Assembly: GCA_963709995.1 (NCBI GenBank)
Contig: CAVPYN010000004.1
Coordinates: 1 to 64,000, forward strand
Reading direction: 5' to 3'
From: JAUIIK01 sp963709995
GTDB lineage: Bacteria; Chloroflexota; Chloroflexia; Thermomicrobiales; CFX8
Length of the DNA: 64,000 nt
Under the pieces are notes generated by a model that ran no database searches, had not been told where the DNA came from, and saw only the letters and a program-made list of their open reading frames with translations. The position numbers and the translations under genes are program-made. Of the stretch, positions 45,888 to 54,770 are shown piece after piece (within the stretch, counting starts at the first letter, position 1; every line of letters begins with the position of its first letter).

Positions 45888-47306
45888 TCAGGGCCGGATC
45901 GGTGGAGGAGGCGGCGCCGCGCCCTCGGGAACCGGCGCGTGGTAAGCCTTGCCGCCGGTGGCTTCGCGGTGCTCCGCCTTCGCCTGTTCGATCAGTTCGG
46001 GGTGGTCAATCAGCTCGGCGGCCGAGACGGCCATGATCCTGGCGGCATGGAGCATGCCTTTGTGTCCGATCGACATTCCGCCACAGGCAGTGATACCCCA
46101 GCTGTGACCCGGCGTTCCGGCCGCGAAACAGGTCGTCCGGATCTGGGCCGTCGGCGCGACCCAGCTTGCCTCAGCGACGTCGGTTGATCCAGAGACGGTC
46201 TTGCCGGCATCCCCCGGCAGGTAGACATCCGTCAATAATGCGTCGTCCGGCGTGTCCTTTGGCAGTTGGAGCGCGCGGACAGCCGCGCGCCGGGTTGCCT
46301 CGGGGTAGCCTTCGAGCACCCGCCTCGCGAAGGCCTGCTCTTCTTCGGTGAACTCCAGCGGCTCGATCTCGTTCATAACCTCGATCATCAGGCTGGTCAA
46401 CACGCCGTTCGGGAGGTAGTTGTGCAGGCCGTGGAAATCGTGCTCCTCCAGCCGGGTTTCGGTCATCATCTCCGCGCCCCGGGCGATCCTCCGCACCCGT
46501 TCGGTAATCGGTTCAAGGTCGGCCCGCTCCGGCGCCCGGACGTAGTACCAGACCTCGGCTTCTTCGGGCACAACGTTTGGCTGGCCGCCGCCGTTGGTGA
46601 TGACGTAGTGAATCCGGGCTGACTCCATGACATGCTCGCGCAAGAAATTGACCCCGATGTTCGTCAACTCGACGGCGTCCAGCGCCGACCGCCCAAGCTC
46701 CGGTGATGCCGCGGCGTGGGCGGTCTTGCCGAAGAAGCGGAACTTGATGTGGTCGATTGCCAGGCTGCTGCCAGCCCAGGCAGTATTGGTGGCGCCCGGA
46801 TGCCAGGTGAAGCAGGCATCGAGATCGTCGAAGGCCCCATCGCGCGCCATGAAGACCTTGCCAGCGCCAATCTCTTCAGCCGGACAGCCGTAGTAGCGCA
46901 CCGTCCCTTCTCGCCCGGACATCTCCAGCCAGGCTTTCAGGGCGTTCGCCGCCGCCAGCGCCGCCGTGCCAAGCAGGTTGTGGCCGCAGCCATGGCCCGG
47001 CGCGCCGCTGGCAACCGGCGATTGGTCCGGCTCCGCTTTCTGGGAGAGTGTCGCCAGGGCGTCGTACTCGCCGAGGAAGCCGATGACCGGGCCCCCATTG
47101 CCCCACTCGGCCATGAACGCCGTCGGCAGGTCGCCGACATTGCGGGTAATCGTGAATCCTTCGTCTTGCAGGAACTCCGCCTGGAGCGCGCAGGACTTCG
47201 TCTCGGCTAGCGCTACTTCGGCGTAACCCCAGATCTCGTTCGCCATCTGGATAAAGCGTTCCTGCCGCTCATCTACCCATTCGCCAACATCCCAGTTGCG
47301 TGCCAT
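45888..47306 (-). CDS. M20-family amidohydrolase, AbgB-like
   Basis: A 472-residue metallopeptidase of the M20D group (aminoacylase, AbgB-like p-aminobenzoyl-glutamate hydrolase). Zinc-site blocks are GAPGHGCGHNLLGTAALAAA, CPAEEIGAGK with the catalytic Glu pair, ACFTWHPGATN, and HSWGITACGGMSIGHKGM near the C-terminus. The dimerisation domain insertion IKFRFFGKTAHAAASPELGR is present. It should hydrolyse an amide between an amino acid and an acyl or aryl group in the cytoplasm; the natural substrate is not certain. ATG 47306 begins MARNWDVGEWVDE. The C-terminus is Pro-rich. Confidence 0.9.
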   Translation of the reverse strand: MARNWDVGEWVDERQERFIQMANEIWGYAEVALAETKSCALQAEFLQDEGFTITRNVGDLPTAFMAEWGNGGPVIGFLGEYDALATLSQKAEPDQSPVASGAPGHGCGHNLLGTAALAAANALKAWLEMSGREGTVRYYGCPAEEIGAGKVFMARDGAFDDLDACFTWHPGATNTAWAGSSLAIDHIKFRFFGKTAHAAASPELGRSALDAVELTNIGVNFLREHVMESARIHYVITNGGGQPNVVPEEAEVWYYVRAPERADLEPITERVRRIARGAEMMTETRLEEHDFHGLHNYLPNGVLTSLMIEVMNEIEPLEFTEEEQAFARRVLEGYPEATRRAAVRALQLPKDTPDDALLTDVYLPGDAGKTVSGSTDVAEASWVAPTAQIRTTCFAAGTPGHSWGITACGGMSIGHKGMLHAARIMAVSAAELIDHPELIEQAKAEHREATGGKAYHAPVPEGAAPPPPPIRP

Positions 47307-47493
47307 GGTTGTTCCCTCCCGAAGCGCTCGCTCTGATATAGGCCGCCGTAGTGTGGCAGCACTGGCATCTTAGAGCACCATTCATGCCAGGGAGGATGAC
47401 AATCACGGTCTGGAGGTGGCGAGACGTGCCGCGGGGCTATATCGTTGCCCGGGTGAGATTGAGTAACGCTAACTGGTCGATGAGTGGAGGAAT

Positions 47494-47913
47494 GTGTTGA
47501 ATCTGTCGCCCGAGCGAGCGGCGCGGTTGCGCCGGAATTTTCGTGGAATCGCGGTCATTGTTTTCGTCATGACGGCGGCTCAGGCGTTTCTGGGGTCGGC
47601 CGGGTTCTTTCGCACTTCCGATGGAGATGACTTCACCGCAGTTCACGGATTTATCGCCAACGCACTCTTCCCACTTGCGGTCATTCTCTTCGGACTCGTC
47701 TTTCTCGCCCAGTTCCAGCATCGCAACCGGATGCTGATCTGGACCGGCTTGCTGCTGATCGCGATCATCAGCCAGATTGGGATCGGCTATTCTGCACGCG
47801 ATAACGTCAGCCTGCTCTCCTGGCACATTCCCTCCGGCGTCGCCATCTTTGGCTTTGCCCTGATTGTCATGTTGCTGTCATTCGGGTTCCGGTTCAATCA
47901 GGAGGATGTTTAG
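47494..47913 (+). CDS. Four-helix membrane protein (DUF6220-like)
   Basis: A 139-residue membrane protein with four hydrophobic segments (about residues 18-36, 52-72, 82-98 and 108-130). VHGFIANALFPLAVILFGLV and LSWHIPSGVAIFGFALIVM each carry a His in a membrane segment, a pattern seen in cytochrome-b-like four-helix proteins and DUF6220. Heme binding is possible but unproven. GGAGGA precedes GTG 47494 and TTG 47497; either could be the start. It ends 6 bases from the convergent glycosyltransferase gene. Confidence 0.62.
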   Translation: MLNLSPERAARLRRNFRGIAVIVFVMTAAQAFLGSAGFFRTSDGDDFTAVHGFIANALFPLAVILFGLVFLAQFQHRNRMLIWTGLLLIAIISQIGIGYSARDNVSLLSWHIPSGVAIFGFALIVMLLSFGFRFNQEDV

Positions 47914-47918
47914 TCCGT

Positions 47919-49703
47919 CTAGCCAGCGGCACGCGCTTCACACGCCTCCAGCAGCGTTTCTGCCAGACGCCGGTCTGCCGCGATGGCAAAGACGGTCATG
48001 GCCCGGCGGTCATCGGGACGGTAGATATCAACCGACGGCGCGTCGGGATAGATCTCACGGATCTGGTCAGTGAACGCCAGATTCCATTCGTGGACGAGGA
48101 TGACGACCGGTTCCGAGTCTGGATCGGGAGGAAGTTGGGCCAACGGATCATCGAGATCCCGGCGGTCTATGTCATGACCCAGATAGCGGCTTGCGCCGTG
48201 GCGGGCGTAGATGCGAGGTTCCCCGGCGATCAATGCGACCGTGCCAGATGGCAACGCCTCCAGGCAGCGAGCCTGCGCCGTGCCAGCCACGCCGAAGCGG
48301 TCGGTCGCTCCCGGTTGGAGATAGCGGTAGCCGTCACGTGCGCCAGCGACCAGCGGGACCACCATGAGCACGAGTACCGCAACAGACGCCAGCGGCGCCG
48401 GAAACCGCGACCGGATGGCTCGCCTGCCTGCGTCAACAACGAACGCGATCGCGATCAACGCCGGCAGCAAGGGGTTGATCAGCCGGTGTGACTGCCCGGC
48501 GACGTCGGTCAGCACGCTGGCGAAGATGACCGGAACAACGAACCAGACCAGCACGATCCGGGCCCGGTTCGTGCGTATTCGGAACGCAAGCGCAACCAGA
48601 CCAATGATCGCCAGCGTGGCGAGCAGCGATGGCAGCAACGGCATATCCATGAAGCGGTACATATTTGCCCCGTAGCGTGAATCGGGCTCGGAGATAAACG
48701 CCAGGAAGGTGAGCCGGATCTGCTCCCAGACGATGCCAGCCTTGTCCGACACGTCCAGATCGTAGCGCTCGGCCAGCCGCTCCCAGTTGTTCCAGATTGC
48801 TCGCTTATCGGTATGGGCGGTCAAGAGTTGTGGGTCGCTGGAAAGATGGGCGAGCAACGGGCTGAGCGCCAGCAACCCGCCTGTAGCGACGAAGATCATC
48901 GCCTGTATCCAGGTTCGCCAGCGAGACCGGTCGGCGACAAGCTGGGTTGCCAGGAGCAGCCCGAGCATCGGGAGGATCAGCCGCGCTCCGAAATGGAAAT
49001 AGAAGCCAATCCCACCGGCGATGCCAGCTAGCAGGAACCAGACATCACCTCGCCGGTCCATCCCCCGCTTCAGCAGCCAGAGAGCCAGACAGGTAAAGAA
49101 TGGAACCCAGATGACGTTCAGCGCCATCCGGCTGAAGTGGATGTGCACGGCGGAGGTCGCCAGCAGGAACGCGGCGATTGCGGCGCAGAACCGGCCATAG
49201 AGATTCCGGACGAACCCATAGAGCAGCGACACGGTTGCGATGCCGATCAGTGCCGACGGTAACCGGATCGCTTCCATTGTTGGGCCAAGTAATTTGACGA
49301 ACGGCGCAATCACATAGACGTAGAGCGCAGGGTCGCCGAGAAAAGCGACGCCGAACGCTGCCGGTCCTTCGCCACGAGAGACATTGAGCGCCAGTTCGCC
49401 GAATTCGCCCTCATCTCCGTGGATGCCCGCCGGCATCGTCTCCAGATTGGGCAGCCGCAGGAGACTCGCCAGCAGGGTGAGCCCGCCAACAATCCAGAGA
49501 TCGCGATTCTGGAACCGGCCGGAGAGCCGGGGGAGTCCTGGACGGCGTCCAAGGACGAACATCGCCGCGGCGACCAGGCTTGCGAGCCAGGGCACGGCAA
49601 CCATCCAGAAGCTATCGGTGAACCGGGCAAGCACAACCGCGCTGACTTGCCCACCAACCGCCAGATAGAGCATTGCCAGTCGGAGACCTGTTACCGGGCG
49701 CAC
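47919..49703 (-). CDS. Glycosyltransferase family 39 (ArnT/PMT-like) membrane protein
   Basis: A 594-residue polytopic protein with about 11-12 membrane segments and a soluble extracytoplasmic C-terminal domain of around 120 residues. The first external loop has MPAGIHGDEGEFGELALN with the acidic pair that GT39/GT83 enzymes use to bind the polyprenyl-phosphate sugar donor. HIHFSRMALNVIWVPFFTC and GIGFYFHFGARLILP follow. It should move a sugar from a lipid carrier to protein, lipid or polysaccharide on the outer face. The acceptor is unknown. Confidence 0.85.
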   Translation of the reverse strand: MRPVTGLRLAMLYLAVGGQVSAVVLARFTDSFWMVAVPWLASLVAAAMFVLGRRPGLPRLSGRFQNRDLWIVGGLTLLASLLRLPNLETMPAGIHGDEGEFGELALNVSRGEGPAAFGVAFLGDPALYVYVIAPFVKLLGPTMEAIRLPSALIGIATVSLLYGFVRNLYGRFCAAIAAFLLATSAVHIHFSRMALNVIWVPFFTCLALWLLKRGMDRRGDVWFLLAGIAGGIGFYFHFGARLILPMLGLLLATQLVADRSRWRTWIQAMIFVATGGLLALSPLLAHLSSDPQLLTAHTDKRAIWNNWERLAERYDLDVSDKAGIVWEQIRLTFLAFISEPDSRYGANMYRFMDMPLLPSLLATLAIIGLVALAFRIRTNRARIVLVWFVVPVIFASVLTDVAGQSHRLINPLLPALIAIAFVVDAGRRAIRSRFPAPLASVAVLVLMVVPLVAGARDGYRYLQPGATDRFGVAGTAQARCLEALPSGTVALIAGEPRIYARHGASRYLGHDIDRRDLDDPLAQLPPDPDSEPVVILVHEWNLAFTDQIREIYPDAPSVDIYRPDDRRAMTVFAIAADRRLAETLLEACEARAAG

Positions 49704-49895
49704 CGTGTCGCCTTATCCATGATCCTGCGGGCATACCGCGGCCGACATCGACAGGCTCCACTTCGGCTCGGAGGCGAAAGGATCGCTATTGAAGACGCAG
49801 CTGTGCAGTAGCGAGCAGGACAGGATTGCCTGCGGGAAGGGGCACTTCAGTGTGCTAGACGCCGGGTGCCAGCCGGCCACGCGCGTCCCTAAGAA

Positions 49896-50459
49896 CTAGC
49901 TTCTCTCCAGCGCCGCCTTGTAGGTCGCGTCGGGCCGGCCGAGCATGCCCTTGGCGTAGCGCATCTCGCCGTAGTGCATCCAGCCGTTGCGGATCGACTG
50001 CTCGATGGCGACGTGGCAGGGCGTCTCTCCGAGGTGGGATTCGACGGTTCGCTGTAGCTCGGCGTCGTCGGCCTGGCGCAGATAGTCTTCGGTTTCTTCT
50101 TGCAGTTGACTTTGGTATTCCTGAATGATCGCCAGGGGGATCTGGAACTCGTCGACCTCTGCGTCGGAATAACCCATGCCGGTGCCGAGCCCCTGCGCAC
50201 CTTTGCCATCCGGGTTGTATCCGCTCTTCTCGCTGTAGTTTCCGCGATGCCAGGTGTCCTCGCTGCCATTGCGCCCGCCGATGCGCACGTTGAGCCAGCC
50301 ATCCCAGATCCGGAGCAGGTGCCAGAAGTTCCAGCCAATCGGGTTGAGACCCGGTCCCGGTCGCTTGTGGAGCAAGTCCTCCGGAACATCATCGAACATC
50401 GCGTTGATCTCATTCGTCATCGTGCGTATCTGCGAGATGTAGGCATCTTGTGCGTTCAT
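49896..50459 (-). CDS. DinB/YfiT-fold protein
   Basis: A 187-residue DinB-superfamily protein. ATG 50459 has AAGGAG 8 bases upstream; the frame stays open for another 67 codons, but that extension is Arg/His-rich and non-homologous. Key blocks are GPGLNPIGWNFWHLLRIWDG near the start, and ETPCHVAIEQSIRNGWMHYG with the second and third helix histidines. GRNGSEDTWHRGNYSEKSGY in the middle is typical of the DUF664-like branch. Metal-dependent thiol chemistry is the family theme; the substrate is unknown. Confidence 0.8.
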   Translation of the reverse strand: MNAQDAYISQIRTMTNEINAMFDDVPEDLLHKRPGPGLNPIGWNFWHLLRIWDGWLNVRIGGRNGSEDTWHRGNYSEKSGYNPDGKGAQGLGTGMGYSDAEVDEFQIPLAIIQEYQSQLQEETEDYLRQADDAELQRTVESHLGETPCHVAIEQSIRNGWMHYGEMRYAKGMLGRPDATYKAALERS

Positions 50460-50678
50460 CGCCAACTCCTTATCCAGTCGATCGTTGATTCCTGTGATAG
50501 CCCGATTGCGGTGTGGCCGGGCCACCGCAGGACGGTGATGGCTGACAGTAGCATGACGCCGGTGGCGATGCGCCGGCCGTCCCGGGGCGGAGCACTGGCG
50601 CCGCCACACGGCTGATCCATCAGGACGTGGGTACCAGGGCATCTCATCGAAAAGCAACATACACTGCTTCTGAGACTA

Positions 50679-51590
50679 TTGTGTGTCTGCTGGGATACCG
50701 TTGTGTGGCTGGTTCTTCGCGGTACAGTGAATTTCCTTGGCATCTTCCCACTCATTGCCGTTGGCTACTACAGCTTGCTGTGGACCCTTTTCTTCTGGCT
50801 TGAAGGTTTGCAGGGCCGACCCTACGGGAACATGCGCCCGTTTCAGGTGCTCACCGCGGGGGTTCTCTGTCTATACGGCACGGCCATGGTGGTTGTCTTC
50901 GCGGCGTTTCTCGGTGCGCGCGGCCGGCACCTGGTGCGCCGCCGTTGGCTAGCCATCCCGAAAGTTACGATCAATCCCGCGGCGATCAAAGCGCTGACAA
51001 AGATAAGCTGGATCCCGCCCACGGTTGGCACGATCGTGACAGTTCCATTCTATCTTGTCATCTGGGGCGTCCCGGTTCAGGTTAATCCGGCCACCATCAC
51101 CCTCCTGGTTCTTGCCCTGATTCCTAGCGTGATTGCTCATGAGTTCCTGCATGCAGTTGGGTACTGGATCGCCGGCCGGGTTCCGAGTAACCAGATACGC
51201 TTCGGGGTGTTGATCCGTTACGCAACACCGTACGCCTACACCCGCCACGACATGCCAGTCTAGGCGTTTCAGGTTGCGCTCCTTCTGCCAGCGGCCCTGC
51301 TGGGAGTGCTACCCGCCTATGGTGGACTGATTCTCCAACAGCCGATGCTGATTGTCTTTAGCCTGTTCATGCTCAATCTTGCTTCCGGCGATCTGTTCAT
51401 GGCCTGGCGCGCGCTGGCATTTCCCTTGCGGGCTTCCTTCAATACCTGCGCGGAGCACAATGAGTGGTTTCGGGCGTTCGTCCAGAACGAACCGGCCGTC
51501 GCGAACCATGAACCAGTAACGAGCCAATCGGCTGGAACGTGTGGCGATTGTGCTGCATCGATGGAAGTAGAGCAGCCCCGGACATCCTAG
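50679..51590 (+). pseudogene. DUF3267-like membrane zincin with an in-frame TAG
   Basis: A membrane protein of about 300 codons with hydrophobic segments near residues 15-35, 50-75, 110-130 and 140-165. The motif ALIPSVIAHEFLHAVGYWIAG gives a zincin HExxH site within the membrane, as in DUF3267 and some site-2-protease-like families. The frame stops at TAG 51261-51263 (RHDMPV, stop), and then goes on in the same frame with AFQVALLLPAALLGVLPAYG and LNLASGDLFMAWRAL, which are the remaining family helices. So a nonsense change has split one gene. The last 40 residues (HNEWFRAFVQNEP onward) are hydrophilic. Confidence 0.7.
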
Positions 51591-52208
51591 GGCAGGGTTC
51601 GTTTCGTCCCCTGTACGAATGCACCCCTGAGACCTGCGAGAGTCACATATTGCAACCGAAAGATGCAAGAATTAGGAAAAGATGACCGCACAAGCAAGCG
51701 TACGTTGCCTGAGATTACAAAGCAGACGAAGTGGCGGGGGTGCATGGGAGTCGAACCCACCTGGGAGGCTCGTCACCCCCCACAACGGTTTTGAAGACCG
51801 CACGAGCCACCGGGCCCGATCCGCCCCCATCTGCACTTACAACATCCCACGTCGCCTCCTGGTCTCCAGAACCGCGTGGGATAGTCGAGTCTATCACGCA
51901 AAAAACCGTAACACCTCCAGCCTGATTACTGCTTCAAATCCGGATCCTACGGAACGTTGATTTCTTCTCTGGCTGTTCGGCTGCTCTCAGATTCGCTCTT
52001 GTCCACGGTGCCTCCCCGGAGCGCAGATTCACTGGTCGTAACGTGGCCCATAGCCCGTTCACCTGTGCGATTAGGACATTTGAATCTAATCGACCGGGCG
52101 GAAATTCTTTAGGCTGGCACATACGAGGTTGAACCTGCTCAATCTCATGTGCCGTGCGAGTGTCAGGCAGGGCGACATTGATCGTCCGTCTGTATTCAAG
52201 AGGATCTC
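51591..52208. other. Intergenic region containing the selenocysteine tRNA
   Basis: About 620 bases. Only the tRNA-Sec at 51732-51828 (minus) is recognisable. The 250 bases before the diguanylate cyclase contain no supported gene. Confidence 0.5.
51732..51828 (-). tRNA. selC: tRNA-Sec (anticodon UCA)
   Basis: On the minus strand this reads as a 97-base tRNA with encoded CCA. The D arm is GGGCC-CGGT-GGCTC, the anticodon arm is GCGGT-CTTCAAA-ACCGT with anticodon TCA, and a long variable arm (GGGGGG...CCTCCC) precedes the T arm GTGGG-TTCGACT-CCCAT. The layout matches E. coli selC closely, including the extended 8-position acceptor. However, acceptor pairs 6 and 8 are mismatched (GGGGGCGG against GCACCCCC), which is unusual and may mean damage or base errors. 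It decodes UGA as selenocysteine with SelB. No sel genes are in the window. Confidence 0.85.
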
Positions 52209-54770
52209 GTGGTGAGCAGCGAGCTGGTGATGCCCAGACAATCGGAAGCGGCGAGGATGAGCAGCACGGGACATCTGTCGATCGTGCCACCGGCCACAAT
52301 CCACACTAGCCTGGCTGAGGCAATCCAACGAGTCTCGCTCTTGATCAATCGGGCATCCAGCATTGTGGCCGAATTGCCTTCGATCGCCCGGGAGTTGGCT
52401 GAAGAGTTCAGTTTCCAGACCGTTAGTATCGGCATCACCGGTCAAGGATGGGTTGCGCAGTGGGGACTGCCCCATCAGGTTGATTTTCCCGTCTCCAATC
52501 CCGAGTCGATTGCTCTCAGCGGTTCTGAGATGCTTCACGACGCACGCCTTCGGCATGTGCCTTCTCGGATGGCGCAACCAACCAACGGAAACCCTCGCCC
52601 CGCTTCCGTCCCGCACCTCCTCTGCCTGCCACTCCAGGTCAACGGCGGCGAATTCGGAGTCATGCTGGTAGTTGCAGATCATCGCGCCGAGATTGCACCG
52701 GAGGTGGTCGGGGGCCTGGAACACATTGCCGCCATGCTGGCAACGAGCTTCGAGCGAGAGCACCAGATCGAAGCAGCGTCCGAACCGCTAAGCAGCATCA
52801 GTCTTGAGGCATTGCTGGACGTCGTTTCCCGGCTGGCCAACCTTTCGGCAATCGACGCAACCATACAGTCTGTTCTCGCTGAGATCAGGAGACTCTTCAA
52901 CGCCCGGGATGTGTCCCTGCTCGTCACCGGTGGCGCCGATCTGGAGTGCTATTCAAGCTCGCCAGACATCGCGCAAACCCAGGATGCCCTGGCCCATCTA
53001 ATTACTTCCACCGTTGTCCGTCTTGCGATTGGAACTCTCCAGCCTCAGACTGGGAAACTCTTTCAGCCGGGTGGCAACCCAGGCTTCGAAACCGTTGGAC
53101 TGGCAGCCCCACTGGTTATGCGTGGGGAAGCGGCCGGCACGTTGGTGATTGAACGGGACGGGGGTTGGGGCTTTTCACGAGAAGAGCGGGACGCGGCGGT
53201 TACGATCGCCCGGCATCTCTCGTTCAGTGTCGAGCGCGAGCGACGCATGCGCTCCTACTCCCAGCAGAATCTTCTTCTTTCGCTCGTTGAACGGGTTACT
53301 GCCTCAGTCGCGCGCTCAACGGTCGCCGATGATCTGTTCGCGCAGATGGCGCGCGAGATACGGCGGGCCTTTGGCTACGACTGCTCAATTGCGATGATCG
53401 ATGACGACCGGCTCATCATCAAAGCCATCGAACTGGCCAATCCCTCCCAGTTGCCAGAGTGGGTTGCCGAGGGAATTCCTCTCGGGCTCGGGATCATGGG
53501 CAAAGTTGCGCGGACCGGACAGCCGGTCTTTGCCGCCGACGTCACTGAAGATCCTGCGTTTCTCGATACTGGACGTGGCACCGGATCCGAGATCGCGGTG
53601 CCGATCAAGGTGTCCGATGCGGTCGTCGGTGTAATCAATATCGAATCCACCGGCGCGAAGCCGCTCACGGATCTCGATTTTGAAATCATGCTCATACTTG
53701 CAAACCACATCGGCATTGCCCTCAACAACCGCCAACTCATCGCGCTGGAGCGGGAAAGTCGTATGGCGATTGAGGCCATTCAGCGTGTCTCAACGATCGT
53801 TGCCGAAACGCTCGATCCCGATGAATCCCTGCGGCGCATCGCGGAAACGCTCGGCGAGACGATGGGCTATCCGACAGTGTCCCTGGCAATCCTCGAAGGA
53901 TCGAACCTGGTGCTGAAAGCCAGTTACGGATCCGATCCCAGCACCATGCCGCCATCCATCAGCATCCAAGAAGGCGTCTCCGGGCGCGTCGCGCGAACCG
54001 GCAAGCCAGTCTTGCTGGAGAATGTTCATCATGAAACTGACTACGTCCGTATTCGCGGTGATCTGATGAACGAGATCTGTGTGCCGATTCATTGCAACGG
54101 CGAGGTCATTGGAATCCTCAACGTTGAAGGCACGCTGGACAGGCCAGTATCCCAGCGCGATCTCCATCTGCTGACGACGTTCGCCGAACACGCCGGGGTG
54201 CTGTTGAACAATGCTCGTGCCTACGCCGCGCTGAGCCGGGAAGCAACGCTCGACCCAATGACCGGCGTGCCAAACCTGCGCTACTTCCAGCAGCAGCTCG
54301 AACTGGAGATGGAGCAGGCCCGGCGGGATGAACGTCCCCTTTCACTGGCCGTTATCGACATGGATTGCCTGAAGGAGATCAATGACTCCTTTGGCCATCT
54401 GGTCGGTGATCAGGTGCTGCGCGAAATGGCGTCCCGGATGTCGTCCCAACTACGCTCCGCGGACATCCTGGCCCGCTATGCGGGTGATGAGTTTGTCGCG
54501 ATTTTGCCAGGGGTAGACGAAGAACACGGCGCTGAGATTGCCCAGCGCTTGCTTGCCGCTGCTCGCGATACCCCGGTTATCTTGCCCGACGTCCCGCCGA
54601 TCGAGTTTAGCGCCTCTATTGGCGTAGCGACCTTTCCCGGCGACGCCACAAGTTCAACGGAGCTCCTGCGTGCCGCGGACATGGCAATGTATGTTGCCAA
54701 AGAAAGCGGCAAGAGCGGCTTCAGCACCGCCCGGCAGGCTGTGGAACTCCGGGCAGACTCGAAGAGCTAG
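52209..54770 (+). CDS. Multi-GAF diguanylate cyclase
   Basis: An 853-residue signalling protein without membrane segments. Four GAF-like domains are arrayed at about residues 30-185, 200-345, 365-520 and 535-680, each ending in a helix before the next (GIMGKVARTGQPVFAADVTE, GVSGRVARTGKPVLLENVHH). The C-terminal GGDEF domain has DPMTGVPNLRYFQQQLELEM, IDMDCLKEINDSFGHLVGD and the active loop RYAGDEFVAILPG. The loop is AGDEF instead of GGDEF, a variant often active. It makes c-di-GMP in response to small ligands or redox state. GTG 52209 follows AAGAGGA. It ends 3 bases inside the convergent VWA gene. Confidence 0.93.
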   Translation: MVSSELVMPRQSEAARMSSTGHLSIVPPATIHTSLAEAIQRVSLLINRASSIVAELPSIARELAEEFSFQTVSIGITGQGWVAQWGLPHQVDFPVSNPESIALSGSEMLHDARLRHVPSRMAQPTNGNPRPASVPHLLCLPLQVNGGEFGVMLVVADHRAEIAPEVVGGLEHIAAMLATSFEREHQIEAASEPLSSISLEALLDVVSRLANLSAIDATIQSVLAEIRRLFNARDVSLLVTGGADLECYSSSPDIAQTQDALAHLITSTVVRLAIGTLQPQTGKLFQPGGNPGFETVGLAAPLVMRGEAAGTLVIERDGGWGFSREERDAAVTIARHLSFSVERERRMRSYSQQNLLLSLVERVTASVARSTVADDLFAQMAREIRRAFGYDCSIAMIDDDRLIIKAIELANPSQLPEWVAEGIPLGLGIMGKVARTGQPVFAADVTEDPAFLDTGRGTGSEIAVPIKVSDAVVGVINIESTGAKPLTDLDFEIMLILANHIGIALNNRQLIALERESRMAIEAIQRVSTIVAETLDPDESLRRIAETLGETMGYPTVSLAILEGSNLVLKASYGSDPSTMPPSISIQEGVSGRVARTGKPVLLENVHHETDYVRIRGDLMNEICVPIHCNGEVIGILNVEGTLDRPVSQRDLHLLTTFAEHAGVLLNNARAYAALSREATLDPMTGVPNLRYFQQQLELEMEQARRDERPLSLAVIDMDCLKEINDSFGHLVGDQVLREMASRMSSQLRSADILARYAGDEFVAILPGVDEEHGAEIAQRLLAAARDTPVILPDVPPIEFSASIGVATFPGDATSSTELLRAADMAMYVAKESGKSGFSTARQAVELRADSKS

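Noticed and set aside
33473..51263. Genetic code change (TAG or TGA read as sense)
   Set aside because: TAG and TGA serve as normal stops for many genes here (for example TAG for the ThiF fusion, TGA for ArsR). Three isolated in-frame stops fit mutation or base error better.
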